Positions 41,688 through 50,990 of a stretch of 64,000 nucleotides of DNA are shown here, in pieces. Origin of the DNA: Microbacterium sp. SORGH_AS_0888 (GTDB lineage Bacteria; Actinomycetota; Actinomycetes; Actinomycetales; Microbacteriaceae); NCBI RefSeq assembly GCF_030818905.1, contig NZ_JAUTAZ010000001.1, positions 744,001-808,000 of the forward strand, written 5' to 3'. Positions within the stretch are counted from its first letter, which is position 1; every line of letters starts with the position of its first letter. Made by a program: the position numbers and the translations under genes. The notes under the pieces were generated by a model. That model was given only the letters and a program-made list of their open reading frames with translations, did no database searches and was not told where the DNA came from.

Positions 41688-41712
41688 TGTTGCTGGCCAT
41701 GAGGTTGTTGAC
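41688..41712 (+). repeat. Left terminal inverted repeat
   Basis: Begins TGTTGCTGGCCATGAGG and pairs with 45115-45139 in inverse orientation (18 of 25 positions). On the reverse strand it reads like the last codons of an IS481 transposase (VNNLMASN), as expected because the right end is coding. Confidence 0.75.
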
Positions 41713-41914
41713 AGAAGCGGCTTCTTTTCGGCGGCTTCAGCTGACGTAGCGCGCGTCTCGTCGTGGATGTCGACTACGTGGATGCCTGACGAGCGCGCTC
41801 TTTGGCGTCCCGGGGTGTTGAGTTGCGGATCGCGCTGTTTCGTGCCCGTAGAAGCCGCCATGCTTCCGCTCTCCAGAGCTGATGAGAGGCCAAATTTCTG
41901 CGGGAAAGTCAAAG

Positions 41915-41943
41915 TTGTCTTTGCCGGTTCCAGGCCGCATAGT
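41915..41943 (+). promoter_or_regulatory. Sigma-A-like promoter of helD
   Basis: TTGTCT (41915-41920), a 17-nt spacer, CATAGT (41938-41943), then a GAGGAGGG site and ATG 41971. This is the most canonical -35/-10 pair seen in the window. No rifamycin-associated inverted repeat (GGGGCTT-type) was found near it. Confidence 0.5.
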
Positions 41944-41970
41944 TGACGCCCGACGAGGAGGGCGGCGCGG

Positions 41971-44075
41971 ATGGAAACGGGTATCGGTACGGGCAAGGCG
42001 GGGCAGATCGACGAGGAGCAGAGGTCGCTGGATGCGATGTATTCGCGTCTGGACGCGGAGCTGGCTGGCAGCCTTTCTGCGCGCAAGCGAGTGATGGCCG
42101 CGGGGGTCGATGAGCTGGAGAGTTTCTCTGCCAGGGATCTCGAGGTTTCGCGCCTGACGGAGCGGATCGGTCAGCTGCGATCCGCGGACCAGACGCTGTG
42201 CTTCGGGCGCATCGACCCTGGGGTGGATGGCTCGTCGTTGCATATCGGGCGGATCGGGCTGCGCACGGAAGCAGGAGAGTTGCTGCTGGTGGATTGGCGC
42301 GCGGAGGCCGCACGGCCGTTCTACGCCGCGACGATGGCGTCGCCTTTGGGGGTGCATCGGCGCCGGCATGTGCGGGCGAGTGCGCGCACGGTCGTCGATG
42401 TCAGCGATGAGATTCTCGACGGGGCCGATCCATGCGAGGAGGACGTGGTCGGTGACGGGCCGCTCGTGGCCGCGCTGAGCAGTGCGCGTACAGGGCGGAT
42501 GCGGCAGGCCGCCGCAACGCTGCAGGCGGAGCAGGACGAGATCGTCCGATCGCCGCATCGCGGGATCATGGTCGTCGACGGCGGCCCGGGAACGGGCAAG
42601 ACGATCGTCGCCCTCCACCGTGCGGCGTACGTGCTCTACGCGTTCCCCGCGGTCGCCGAGCAGGGCGTGCTCGTGTTCGGGCCGAACCAGCGGTTCATCG
42701 ACTACATCTCCGATGTGCTGCCCTCGCTCGGCGAGAACGACGTGCGCCTGGCGACGCTACGCGACCTGGTCCGCGTGGAGGCGCCCCGGTCCGAGCCCGA
42801 CGACCTCGCGCGCATCAAGGGGCAAGCAGCTCTCGCGCACGGGCTCGCCCGCTGGGTGCACGCCCGGCAGCCCCACCACATGCCGCTCAACGTGCAGACC
42901 GCGCACGGGACGGTCACCCTCGACCCTGAGCTCGTAGATGCCGCCCGGCGAGGAGCCCTGCAGGGCAGCATTGGACACAACCCTGCCAGGGCGCTGTTCG
43001 CCGAGCGGGTTGTCGAGGAGTTGGTGAACGAACTGGAGCAGCAGACCGCGCGCGAGCTCGCGGACTTCGAGGCCGAGCTCAAGGAGTTCCACGGTGTCGA
43101 CCTCGACCGCATGTTCGGCGGCAGCTCGGATCGAGTCGGCTCGGGAGAAGCCGCCGAAGCGCCGGATGGCCTGGAGATCGACTGGGACCGGATCCGTGAG
43201 GAGCTCCTCGATGATCCTGGCATCGACCGGATCATCTGGGGGTCTGGCCCAGGCTCCGCGCCGAGGACGCCGTCCGGGGGCTTCTCTCGGACCGCGCCGC
43301 CCTGGCTGACGCGCTTCCCGACCTGGCCGAGCGGCAGCTCACGGAGATTGTTGACTCGGCCCGCAGGGGCTGGACCCCGGCCGACCTCGCCCTGCTGGAC
43401 GAGGCGCGGGCGCTGATCGACGGCCCTCCCGAGGCCATCTACGGACACATCGTCGTTGACGAGGCCCAGCAGCTCTCCGAGATGCAGTGGCGGATGCTGA
43501 TGCGCCGCTGCCCTCAGCGCTCCATGACCATCGTGGGGGATCTTGCGCAGGCAGGCCCGACCACGACCATCCGCAGATGGAGTGAAGCCCTCGCCCCGTT
43601 CGCCAGCACCGGCATCGCCCGTCACACGCTGACGGTCAACTACCGCACCACCGCGGAGATCCTCGAGGAGACCCGGCCGCTCCTTGCCCGCATCGCTCCG
43701 GCGCAGCAGCTCTCCCGATCGATCCGGCACGGAGAGCAGCCGATCACCGTCGCAGCCTTCAAAGACGACATCTCAGCTGTGCTCGTCGGGCTCATCTCGT
43801 CCGCCCGCAGCGAGCACCCTGAAGAGCTTGTCGGAGTCATCGCCACCACGGCACGCGCCATTTCACTGGAGACTGAGCTCGACGGTGCCGGGGCCGCCAT
43901 CGTCGCGGCGCCAGACGCACGGGGACTGGAGTTCGACACCGTCATCATCGTCGACCCCGATGGCATCCAAAGCGGGAGCGAAGCGGGCATCCAAGACCTT
44001 TACGTCGCACAGACTCGCGCCACAAAGCGGCTCGCCACCATCATGGTCGCAGAGGTTGGGAACCCTGGTGCATGA
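41971..44075 (+). CDS. HelD/HelR-type RNA polymerase-associated ATPase, with one apparent frameshift
   Basis: UvrD-like superfamily 1 ATPase of about 700 residues once repaired. The N-terminal coiled-coil arm has DEEQRSLDAMYSRLDAELA and the HelD signature IGRIGLRTEAGELLLVDWRA. Walker A is VDGGPGTGKTIVALHRAAY (about residue 205). The DEAQ box is VVDEAQQLSEMQWR, and the late helicase motif is YVAQTRATKRLATI. HelD proteins release stalled RNA polymerase; the HelR branch protects it from rifamycins, but which branch this belongs to needs a tree. The frame changes at 43238-43242: one G is missing from a G5 run (IIWG to VWPRLRAED). The stop overlaps the transposase start (ATGA). Confidence 0.8.
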
Positions 44076-45144
44076 TGAGCAAGTCGCGTGCCATGACACT
44101 CAGCGAACGCCCGCGAGACCGCCGCGCTGGCCCAAGCGCAACGCCAAGCCACAAGAACGCGCCGCTGACTCCGGAAGGCCGAAAACGCCTGGTCGAACGC
44201 TGCCGAGCCCGTCCGATCGCGCATGTGGCCGCGGAGATGGGCATCTCCCGGGCGACCGCCTCAAAGTGGGTGAACCGGCACAAGAAGTACGGCGAGATCG
44301 GGTTGCTTGACCGCTCGTCTGCGCCAGTCCGGCAGCCAACCGCGACGCCCGGCGAGACGGTCGCGCGGATCGAGTCGATGCGGCGCGAGCACAAGTGGCC
44401 GGCATCCCGCATCGCCTTCGAGCTGCACGCTGACGGCGGTGCGGTCAGCCGGCGCACGATCACCCGGTATCTCGCTGAGCTCGGGCTGAACCGCCGCCGG
44501 TTCATCGACCCGAATGGCGAGACCAATCGAGAGGTCAAGTCGATCACCGCGAAGCATCCCGGGCACATGGTCCATCTGGATGTGAGGAAAGTCGGGCGCA
44601 TCCCCGACGGGGGCGGCTGGCGCGTGCACGGGAAGAACAGCCCCGAGGCTCGGGCCGCAGCCCGCGCGAAGACACGAGGCGCCCGAGCCGGGTACGCATA
44701 CCTGCACTCCGCGATCGACGGGCACACGCGTCTCGCATACACCGAGTCGCTCGAGAACGAGCAGGGCCCCACCGCGGTCGCGTTCCTGGATCGTGCCCGA
44801 CAGTGGTTTGCCAAGCACGGGATCGTGAAGATCGAGCGGATCATCACCGACAACGGTGCCTGCTACCGCTCCACCGCCTTCGCGGCCGCCCTGAATGGTG
44901 CCGAGCACCGGCGCACAAAGCCCTACACGCCCGAACACAACGGGAAAGTCGAGCGCTACAACCGCATCCTCGCCGAAGAGTTCGTCTACGCCAGGACCTG
45001 GACTTCAGAGCGTGAGCGCGAGGAGCACTGGAGACCTGGAACCTGCTCTACAACTACCATCGACCCCACGGCGCGCACGGCGGCAAGCCGCCCGTAGCCG
45101 CGACACCTCAACGCGTGAACAACGTCCTGGCCTCATACAGCTAG
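44072..45144 (+). CDS. IS481-family transposase, with one apparent frameshift
   Basis: DDE transposase of about 357 residues. The N-terminal helix-turn-helix is [15 protein letters not shown] to [14 protein letters not shown]. The rve/integrase core carries the first Asp in [10 protein letters not shown], the second in [12 protein letters not shown] and the Glu in [10 protein letters not shown]. The frame changes near 45020-45027 (one base missing after GAGGAG); the repaired end is [16 protein letters not shown] and [10 protein letters not shown]. The stop TAG lies in the target duplication. The N-terminus carries about 26 extra residues before SHKNAPLTP, reaching back to overlap helD by 4 bp. 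The frame change suggests an indel error or an inactive copy. Confidence 0.85.
45115..45139 (+). repeat. Right terminal inverted repeat
   Basis: Inverse partner of 41688-41712 and also the last coding bases of the transposase. It is followed directly by the GCTAGA duplication at 45140-45145. Confidence 0.75.
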
Positions 45145-45488
45145 ATCGCCGCGTCGGCGCGCCCCGGCGCGAAGATGATGATCGCCGCACCCAGGAGGGC
45201 GACCGCGGAGCCGACGTAGTCCCACACCGTCGGCTTGAAGCCGTCGACGATGATCCCCCACGCCAGCGAGCCGGCGACGAACACCCCGCCGTATGCGGCC
45301 AGCACGCGGCCGAAGCTCGCCTCCGGCTGGAACGCGGCGACGAACCCGTACGAGCCCAGCGCGATGACGCCCAGAACCGCGAACCACCACCCGCGGTCCT
45401 CGCGAACGGACTGCCAGATGAGCCACGCTCCGCCGATCTCCGCGATCGCGGCCACCACGAACAGGACGATGATGCGCGCCACGGTCAT
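45141..45488 (-). CDS. YnfA family membrane protein
   Basis: A 115-residue four-helix membrane protein of the YnfA/UPF0060 family: [20 protein letters not shown], a [20 protein letters not shown] helix, [20 protein letters not shown] and [16 protein letters not shown]. Relatives resemble small multidrug-resistance proteins, but the function here is unknown. ATG 45488. Its stop codon TAG is inside the GCTAGA sequence used by the IS481 element, so the transposon inserted exactly at the end of this gene without changing the protein. Confidence 0.88.
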   Translation of the reverse strand: MTVARIIVLFVVAAIAEIGGAWLIWQSVREDRGWWFAVLGVIALGSYGFVAAFQPEASFGRVLAAYGGVFVAGSLAWGIIVDGFKPTVWDYVGSAVALLGAAIIIFAPGRADAAI

Positions 45489-45603
45489 GGCCTCAGTGTG
45501 CCCGATGCCGCGCCGCCGTGCATCGGGCGCCCCGGCGCAACGGCTCGAACCCGTCCGGCGCAACGAGAACGGCCCGGCCTCCGAAGAGGCCGGGCCGGGT
45601 GTG

Positions 45604-45676
45604 CTCCCCCACTTGGACTCGAACCAAGAACCTGCCGGTTAACAGCCGGCTGCTCTGCCAATTGAGCTATGGAGGA
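45604..45676 (-). tRNA. tRNA-Asn (anticodon GTT)
   Basis: A 73-nt cloverleaf on the reverse strand: acceptor TCCTCCA with TGGGGGA, D-arm GCTCAATTGGCAGAGC, anticodon stem GCCGG/CCGGC with loop CTGTTAA (anticodon GTT), T-arm with GTTCGAGTC, discriminator G. CCA is not encoded. Confidence 0.94.
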
Positions 45677-45736
45677 TCAGCTGCCCTTGCCAGGGCAACC
45701 AGATCATCCTAGCAAATGTCGAGGGCTCTCATTGCA

Positions 45737-46498
45737 TCAGCCGGCGACCGCCGCATCGCCGAGGAAGCGACGGGCGAGATCCGCGCCGCGCCCGTAGGCG
45801 TGCACGTGACCGCCCTTGAGGATGAGCACGTCCGCGTCGTAGGCCTCCGGCACCTCGGCGTCGTTCGTGACGAGCAGGAGTGACGCCCCCTGGGCGCGCC
45901 GACGCGCCAGCGCATCGCCGACGAGCCCTCGTGCCTCGACATCCAGATTCGCCAGGATCTCGTCGCCCACGATCAATCGAGGGTCGAGCATCAGCGCACG
46001 CGCCACGGCGACGCGCTGCCGCATCCCCGCGCTGAGCTCATAGGGGAACTTCGCGGCAAGGCCCAGGGGCAGCCCGAGCTCATCGAGGAGGGAGGCGACC
46101 CGCAGCGCGACCGCGCGGCCGTTCGGACGTCGCACGCGGCCCGTGAACGGCTCACCGACGATCTCCGACACCGTGAGCCTCGGCGGCAGCTGTGCACCGT
46201 CGGACTGGCCGACGTAGCCCGCGTACACTCCCAGCCCGCGCTCGGCGCGACGCTTGCGCCGCACCGCGACGCCCTCCACGTGCGCATCGCCGCCGTCGAC
46301 GTGGACGCCCTCCGGCGCGCGCCCGGCCAGCAGCGCCGCGAGCGTCGACTTCCCGGAGCCCGTCGATCCGCCGATCACGAGCGCCGCCCGGCGCGGCAGC
46401 CGGAACGTGACACCGTCGATCAGCCGTCGACCCGCGGCGTCCGCGATGGAGAGATCGTCGCAGACGATGCTGGGCGCAGCGGGATCCACGGTGGGCAT
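45737..46498 (-). CDS. ABC-type ATPase, atypical
   Basis: A 253-residue nucleotide-binding protein with Walker A GGSTGSGKSTLAALLAG, a Q-loop region GYVGQSDGAQLPP, signature YELSAGMRQRVAVARAL (Ala for the usual Gly) and Walker B RLIVGDEILANLD, where the normal DEP is missing Pro. No permease or binding protein gene is adjacent, so its partner is unknown. It may couple to a transporter elsewhere or act outside transport. ATG 46498. It follows dnaG by 33 bp on the same strand. Confidence 0.75.
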   Translation of the reverse strand: MPTVDPAAPSIVCDDLSIADAAGRRLIDGVTFRLPRRAALVIGGSTGSGKSTLAALLAGRAPEGVHVDGGDAHVEGVAVRRKRRAERGLGVYAGYVGQSDGAQLPPRLTVSEIVGEPFTGRVRRPNGRAVALRVASLLDELGLPLGLAAKFPYELSAGMRQRVAVARALMLDPRLIVGDEILANLDVEARGLVGDALARRRAQGASLLLVTNDAEVPEAYDADVLILKGGHVHAYGRGADLARRFLGDAAVAG

Positions 46499-46531
46499 GA
46501 CGACATCCTGCCCTCCCGGGGGCTCCTCGCG

Positions 46532-48412
46532 CTACACGTCCGCGACGAGCTCCTGCCGGATCGCATCGAGCGCGGCGAGCCGCCGACGCACCTCACGCCC
46601 CTCCTCGGAGTCGACAGGCACGCGCTGGATCGCCCCCAGCAGCTCCCGCTTCTCGCGGTCGATGCCGCGCATCCGCAGCCGCCGCGTGAGCTCGGCCGTC
46701 GTCGCCACCGCGACCTCTTCGCTCGGCGCCGGGAAGGCCGCCGTCAGCAGCTCCGCCGCGAGCGACCGGTAGGGCTCACGGACGGACTGCACCGCCTCCA
46801 CCGCCCACCCCGGGCGGGTGTGATCCGGCATCGCCGAGATCGCGGAGCGGATGGCCTCCAGCGCAGGATGGTGGAACGTCTCGTCCAGCGCGGCACGGAG
46901 CGCCGCCTGATCGATCCGATGACCGTACTGCAGGAAGCCCTGAGCCGCGTCTCGCTCCAGACTCACCTCGGGGGTCCGCGGCAGCGAAGCCATCGTGACG
47001 GCGACGACCGGCACGGATGCGGACGGCTGCGCCTGAGCGGGAACCTGCGGCGGTGCCGCCGCGCCCCGGCGCCCGTCCGTCGCTCCCCCCTCGCGGCGGG
47101 CGGCACGGGCGACCTCACGGCGCACCTCCGCGAGGTCCTCGCCGAGCCGCCGGGCGAGCAGATGCTCGTAGCGGTGTCGCAGTCCCTCGTCGCGGATGTC
47201 GGCCAGCAGCGGAGCCGTGAGCTGCAGACCCCGCAGTCTCCCCTCGACCGTGCCGAGATCGAGCCCCGCGAGCCGCTGGTCGATCATGAACTCGAACATC
47301 GGGGCCTTCGACTCGATCATGGCCGTGACCGCGCCGTCGCCGCGGGCGAGGCGCAGATCGCAGGGATCGAGTCCCTCCGGCCCCACCGCGACGAAGCTCG
47401 TGGCGTTGAGGCTCCACGCCTCCGTGAACGCGCGGACCGCAGCCTTCTGGCCCGCCGCGTCGGGATCGAAGGTGAAGACGATCTCGGCGCCGGTGTTCTC
47501 GCCGAGCACCCGGCGCAGCACGTTGACGTGCTCGGCGCCGAACGCCGTCCCACAGGTCGCCACGGCCGTCGTCACGCCCGCCAGATGACAGGCCATGACG
47601 TCCGTGTACCCCTCGACCACCACGACACGCGGCGGGTCGCCGCGCCCGATGTCGCGTTTGGCCAGGTCGAGCCCGTACAGCACCTGCGCCTTCTTGTAGA
47701 TCACGGTCTCGGGGGTGTTGAGGTACTTCGGCCCCTGGTCGTCGTCGTAGAGGCGTCGCGCGCCGAAGCCGATGACCTGCCCGGTCACGTCGCGGATCGG
47801 CCAGATGACCCGGCCGCGGAACCGGTCGTAGACGCCGCGCTGGCCCTGCGACACCAGGCCCGCCGAGGTCAGCTCGTCGCGCGTGAAGCCCTTCGCGGTC
47901 AGCGCGTCGAGCAGCCCGGACCACCCCTTCGGGGCATAGCCGACGCCGAAGTGCGCGGCCGCGCCCGCATCGAAGCCGCGCTCCCCGAGGAAACGCCGCG
48001 CGCTCTCCGCCTCCGGTCCCATGAGCTGGCCCCGGAAGAACTCCGCGGCCGCCGAGTTCGCCTCGTAGAGGCGGGCGCGCCCCGAGGTCTCCCGCGCGAC
48101 GCCGCCCTCCTCCAGGTGCAGGGTGTAGCCGATGCGACCCGCGAGACGCTCGACCGCCTCCGTGAAGGACAGGTGGTCGATGCGCTGCAGGAATGTGTAG
48201 ACGTCTCCGGACTCCCCGCATCCGAAGCAGTGGTAGAACCCGTCCTGGGTACGCACGTGGAAGCTCGGGCTGCGCTCGTCGTGGAACGGACAGAGGCCCT
48301 TGAGCGAGCCGACGCCGGCGGGCTTGAGCGACACGCGCTCGCCGATGATGTCGGCGATGTTGGTGCGCGCCTTCACCTCCTCGACGTCTGCCTGGGAGAT
48401 GCGGCCGGCCAT
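46532..48412 (-). CDS. dnaG: DNA primase
   Basis: Synthesises RNA primers for replication. At 626 residues it is full length. The zinc-binding domain shows GLCPFHDERSPSF and YHCFGCGESGDVYTF. The TOPRIM catalytic core has VVVVEGYTDVMACHLAG and TFDPDAAGQKAA, and the C-terminal helical domain binds DnaB helicase. ATG 48412 overlaps the dgt stop by one base (TGATG), so the two are coupled. Confidence 0.95.
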   Translation of the reverse strand: MAGRISQADVEEVKARTNIADIIGERVSLKPAGVGSLKGLCPFHDERSPSFHVRTQDGFYHCFGCGESGDVYTFLQRIDHLSFTEAVERLAGRIGYTLHLEEGGVARETSGRARLYEANSAAAEFFRGQLMGPEAESARRFLGERGFDAGAAAHFGVGYAPKGWSGLLDALTAKGFTRDELTSAGLVSQGQRGVYDRFRGRVIWPIRDVTGQVIGFGARRLYDDDQGPKYLNTPETVIYKKAQVLYGLDLAKRDIGRGDPPRVVVVEGYTDVMACHLAGVTTAVATCGTAFGAEHVNVLRRVLGENTGAEIVFTFDPDAAGQKAAVRAFTEAWSLNATSFVAVGPEGLDPCDLRLARGDGAVTAMIESKAPMFEFMIDQRLAGLDLGTVEGRLRGLQLTAPLLADIRDEGLRHRYEHLLARRLGEDLAEVRREVARAARREGGATDGRRGAAAPPQVPAQAQPSASVPVVAVTMASLPRTPEVSLERDAAQGFLQYGHRIDQAALRAALDETFHHPALEAIRSAISAMPDHTRPGWAVEAVQSVREPYRSLAAELLTAAFPAPSEEVAVATTAELTRRLRMRGIDREKRELLGAIQRVPVDSEEGREVRRRLAALDAIRQELVADV

Positions 48413-49779
48413 CAGAGCCCCTCGAGCGGCTCGGGCAGCGCGTAGGCGGAGGATTGGATGCGGCGGGTCCCCGGCACCCAGATGCCGAGCGTCGCGAGAT
48501 CGACCTCGCCGACCAGCCGGGCATGCCACGCGATCGCGAAACGATCCGTGAGGCTCGCGACCTGGTCCACCACGACCCGCCGACGGGCGGCATCCGTCTC
48601 GGCGCGGGCGAAGTCCTCGGCATGGATCCGATCGAGGTGCTCCGGCGCCTCCCAGAGCGCCGTGGCGAGCTGCTTGAGCAGACGCCGCTGCTCCTTGTAC
48701 AGCGATTTGCGTCCCTCGATCGACACCACGAACGCCCCGTTCGTGCCCTTGAGCACCGCCATCTCGGCCTCGATCACGCGCGGGATCACCATGTGAGCCC
48801 GGTAACGGGTGAGCGAGGGGGCCTCATAGGCTTCCCGTGTTGCGGAGGTCGCAGCACGCGCGAAGCGGCCGATGAGGTCGCTCGTGAGGTTCTTCAGACG
48901 CCCGAGCGCGGCCCTGCCGCCGTCGAAGGACTCGATCCACTCCGGCATGCGGGTGAGTCGGAACAGGGCGTCCGCGAGCTCGTCGCGCGTGAAGTCGTAG
49001 CCCACCCATCCCTGGATCGCGGTGAGGATCGCGGAGTGCTCGCGAGGATCGGTCAGCCGCCGTGGGTCGAGATAGCCGTTGAGGATGGCGTCCTCGAAGT
49101 CATGGACCGAGTAGGCGATGTCGTCGGCGAGGTCCATGACCTCGGCCTCGATGCACCGCACCCGTCCCGGCGCACCCTCCCGCATCCAGCGGAAGACGTC
49201 GGCGTCCTCGTCGTACACGCCGTACTTGAGCCGGCCGCCCGGGTCGGGCACGGGGCTGTCGCTCGTCCACGGATACTTGCACGTCGCATCGAGGCTCGCC
49301 CGGGTCAGGTTGAGCCCGTGCGGACGGCCGTCGTCTCCCATCACCTTCGGCTCGAGGCGGGTGAGGATGCGGAGGGTCTGGGCGTTCCCCTCGAATCCGC
49401 CGATGTCGGCGGCCCAGTCGTTGAGCGCGCGTTCACCGTTGTGCCCGAAGGGCGGGTGCCCGATGTCGTGGCTGAGGCAGGCCGTGTCGACGACATCCGG
49501 GGCCAGCTGGAGCCACGTGGCGAGCTCGCGACCGACCTGCGCGACCTCGAGCGAGTGCGTGAGACGGTTGCGCGCGAAGTCGGCGGGGCTCGCGGGACTC
49601 AGCACCTGCGTCTTCGCCGCCAGCCGTCGCAGCGCCGCAGAGTGCAGCACACGCGCGCGGTCGCGGGCGAAGCCGTCTCGCTGCGAACGATGCTGCTCGG
49701 TGAGGAAGCGCTCCCGGGCGTGGTCGTCGTACCCATCCGGCGGCGTGTCGACGACGCCGATGCCGCCGTCAGCCGCCAC
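48412..49779 (-). CDS. dgt: Deoxyguanosinetriphosphate triphosphohydrolase-like protein
   Basis: HD-domain enzyme that hydrolyses dNTPs to nucleoside and triphosphate. A 455-residue protein. Metal-binding HD residues are in NRLTHSLEVAQVGRE and CLSHDIGHPPFGHNGE, with DLADDIAYSVHDFEDA downstream. GTG 49779 was chosen because it follows the dus end and begins VAADGGIGVVDTP; a longer ORF reaches 50100 but overlaps dus heavily. It overlaps dus by 11 bp and dnaG by 1 bp. Confidence 0.9.
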   Translation of the reverse strand: MAADGGIGVVDTPPDGYDDHARERFLTEQHRSQRDGFARDRARVLHSAALRRLAAKTQVLSPASPADFARNRLTHSLEVAQVGRELATWLQLAPDVVDTACLSHDIGHPPFGHNGERALNDWAADIGGFEGNAQTLRILTRLEPKVMGDDGRPHGLNLTRASLDATCKYPWTSDSPVPDPGGRLKYGVYDEDADVFRWMREGAPGRVRCIEAEVMDLADDIAYSVHDFEDAILNGYLDPRRLTDPREHSAILTAIQGWVGYDFTRDELADALFRLTRMPEWIESFDGGRAALGRLKNLTSDLIGRFARAATSATREAYEAPSLTRYRAHMVIPRVIEAEMAVLKGTNGAFVVSIEGRKSLYKEQRRLLKQLATALWEAPEHLDRIHAEDFARAETDAARRRVVVDQVASLTDRFAIAWHARLVGEVDLATLGIWVPGTRRIQSSAYALPEPLEGL

Positions 49780-50932
49780 TGGTGTCGAGCTCCGCATCGG
49801 CGAGGACACACGAGGAGTCGAGGTCCATGTCGCGGTTGTCGAGCCACCCGTCCGGCAGCGCAGGGCGCTTCGGCGTTCCGGCACGCCCGCGCTGCCCCTC
49901 GGCCGCGGCGCCCGGATACGGCGCATCGAGGTCGAGGGTGGCGATGAGATCGTCGATCTCGGCGAGGCTGCCGACCGTGGCCAGTGCGGCGCGCGTGTCG
50001 CCGCCGACGGGGTAGCCCTTGAAGTACCACGCGACGTGCTTCCGGATGTCGCGGCAGCCACGGTCCTCGTCCTCGAAGAACTCGACCAGCAGCTCGGCAT
50101 GGCGGCGGAACGCGGCGGCGACGAACCCGAGCGTGGCGTCGACGGGCGCCGCCGCGGATCCGGCGGGGCCGAGAGCGCGGGCGAGATCGCCGAAGAGCCA
50201 GGGGCGGCCGAGGCATCCGCGACCGACGACGACGCCGTCGCAACCGGTCTCGGCCATCATCCGCACGGCGTCGTCGGCGCTCCAGATGTCGCCGTTGCCG
50301 AGGACGGGGATGTCGGTGATCGCCTCCTTAAGGGCGGCGATGGCCGACCAGTCGGCGTGGCCGGAGTAGAACTGTGCCGCCGTGCGGGCGTGCAGCGCCA
50401 CGGCGGCGGCTCCCGCATCCCGCGCGCGTCTCCCGGCGTCCAGGAACGTCAGGTGATCGTCGTCGATGCCCTTGCGCATCTTGACCGTGACAGGGATCTC
50501 GCCCGCGCCCGCGACGGCGGCACGCACGATGGACTCGAAGAGATCGCTCTTCCAGGGAAGCGCGGAGCCCCCGCCCTTGCGGGTCACCTTGGGCACCGGA
50601 CAGCCGAAGTTCAGGTCGATGTGGTCGGCGCGGTCCTCCTCGGCGAGGAGCCGGGCGGCGCGGCCGACCGTGACCGGATCAACGCCGTACAGCTGGATCG
50701 AGCGCACGGTCTCCGACTCGTGGTGGCGGATGAGGCGCATCGTGGTCGCGTTGCGCTCGACGAGCGCCCGCGAGGTGATCATCTCGCTCACGTAGAGGCC
50801 CACGCCGTGTTCACGGCACAGGCGCCGGAACGCGGTGTTCGTGATGCCCGCCATCGGCGCGAGCACGACGGGGACGTCGAGCTGCAGGGGCCCGATGCGG
50901 AGGGCCCGCTCGGGAGCGAGAGTGACAGTCAC
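49769..50932 (-). CDS. dus: tRNA-dihydrouridine synthase
   Basis: FMN enzyme that reduces specific uridines in tRNA to dihydrouridine. A 387-residue protein. The FMN barrel starts VVLAPMAGITNTAFRRL, and the catalytic Cys is in FGCPVPKVTRKGGGSAL. VTVKMRKGIDDDHL, VLGNGDIWSADDA and GVVVGRGCLGRPWLF complete the family pattern. GTG 50932 was chosen because the MTVTLAPERAL start fits the family; the longer ORF overlaps the divergent gpx gene. Confidence 0.92.
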   Translation of the reverse strand: MTVTLAPERALRIGPLQLDVPVVLAPMAGITNTAFRRLCREHGVGLYVSEMITSRALVERNATTMRLIRHHESETVRSIQLYGVDPVTVGRAARLLAEEDRADHIDLNFGCPVPKVTRKGGGSALPWKSDLFESIVRAAVAGAGEIPVTVKMRKGIDDDHLTFLDAGRRARDAGAAAVALHARTAAQFYSGHADWSAIAALKEAITDIPVLGNGDIWSADDAVRMMAETGCDGVVVGRGCLGRPWLFGDLARALGPAGSAAAPVDATLGFVAAAFRRHAELLVEFFEDEDRGCRDIRKHVAWYFKGYPVGGDTRAALATVGSLAEIDDLIATLDLDAPYPGAAAEGQRGRAGTPKRPALPDGWLDNRDMDLDSSCVLADAELDTSGG

Positions 50933-50978
50933 CCCCCTATTCTCCCAGACGACGGACCTGGGGACGCCTGCGCGGGCG

Positions 50979-50984
50979 TAGCCT
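50979..50984 (+). promoter_or_regulatory. Leaderless-type -10 element (TAGCCT)
   Basis: TAGCCT, 6 nt, then ATG 50991 of the peroxidase gene, with no ribosome binding site between. Confidence 0.55.
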
Positions 50985-50990
50985 GTGGGC

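Larger units (their letters stand above)
41632..41970 (+). other. Region between def and helD: insertion boundary and helD leader
   Basis: No credible gene. It holds the target duplication GCTAGA (41682-41687), the left terminal repeat (41688-41712), then about 200 bp of noncoding sequence inside the element with an imperfect stem near 41742-41808, and a sigma-A-like promoter at 41915-41943. Confidence 0.6.
41688..45139 (+). mobile_element. IS481-family transposon carrying a HelD-type gene
   Basis: A 3,452-bp element flanked on both sides by the exact direct repeat GCTAGA (41682-41687 and 45140-45145). This matches the NCTAGN target preference reported for IS481. The ends start TGT and finish ACA; the terminal 25 bases are inverted copies with 18 of 25 matches, sharing GGCCA and GTTGTT. 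Inside are a HelD/HelR-like ATPase gene and an IS481 transposase, same strand, overlapping by 4 bp. Both show single-base frame changes. Removing the element restores a plain def-ynfA convergent junction. Confidence 0.82.

Noticed and set aside
41682..41712. Left end as a leftover of a different, decayed IS481 copy
   Set aside because: The reverse strand does read like a transposase tail, but the exact GCTAGA duplication at both outer edges fits a single element better.
41713..41970. Rifamycin-associated element before helD
   Set aside because: No GGGGCTT-type inverted repeat was found; the gene could not be called HelR on this basis.
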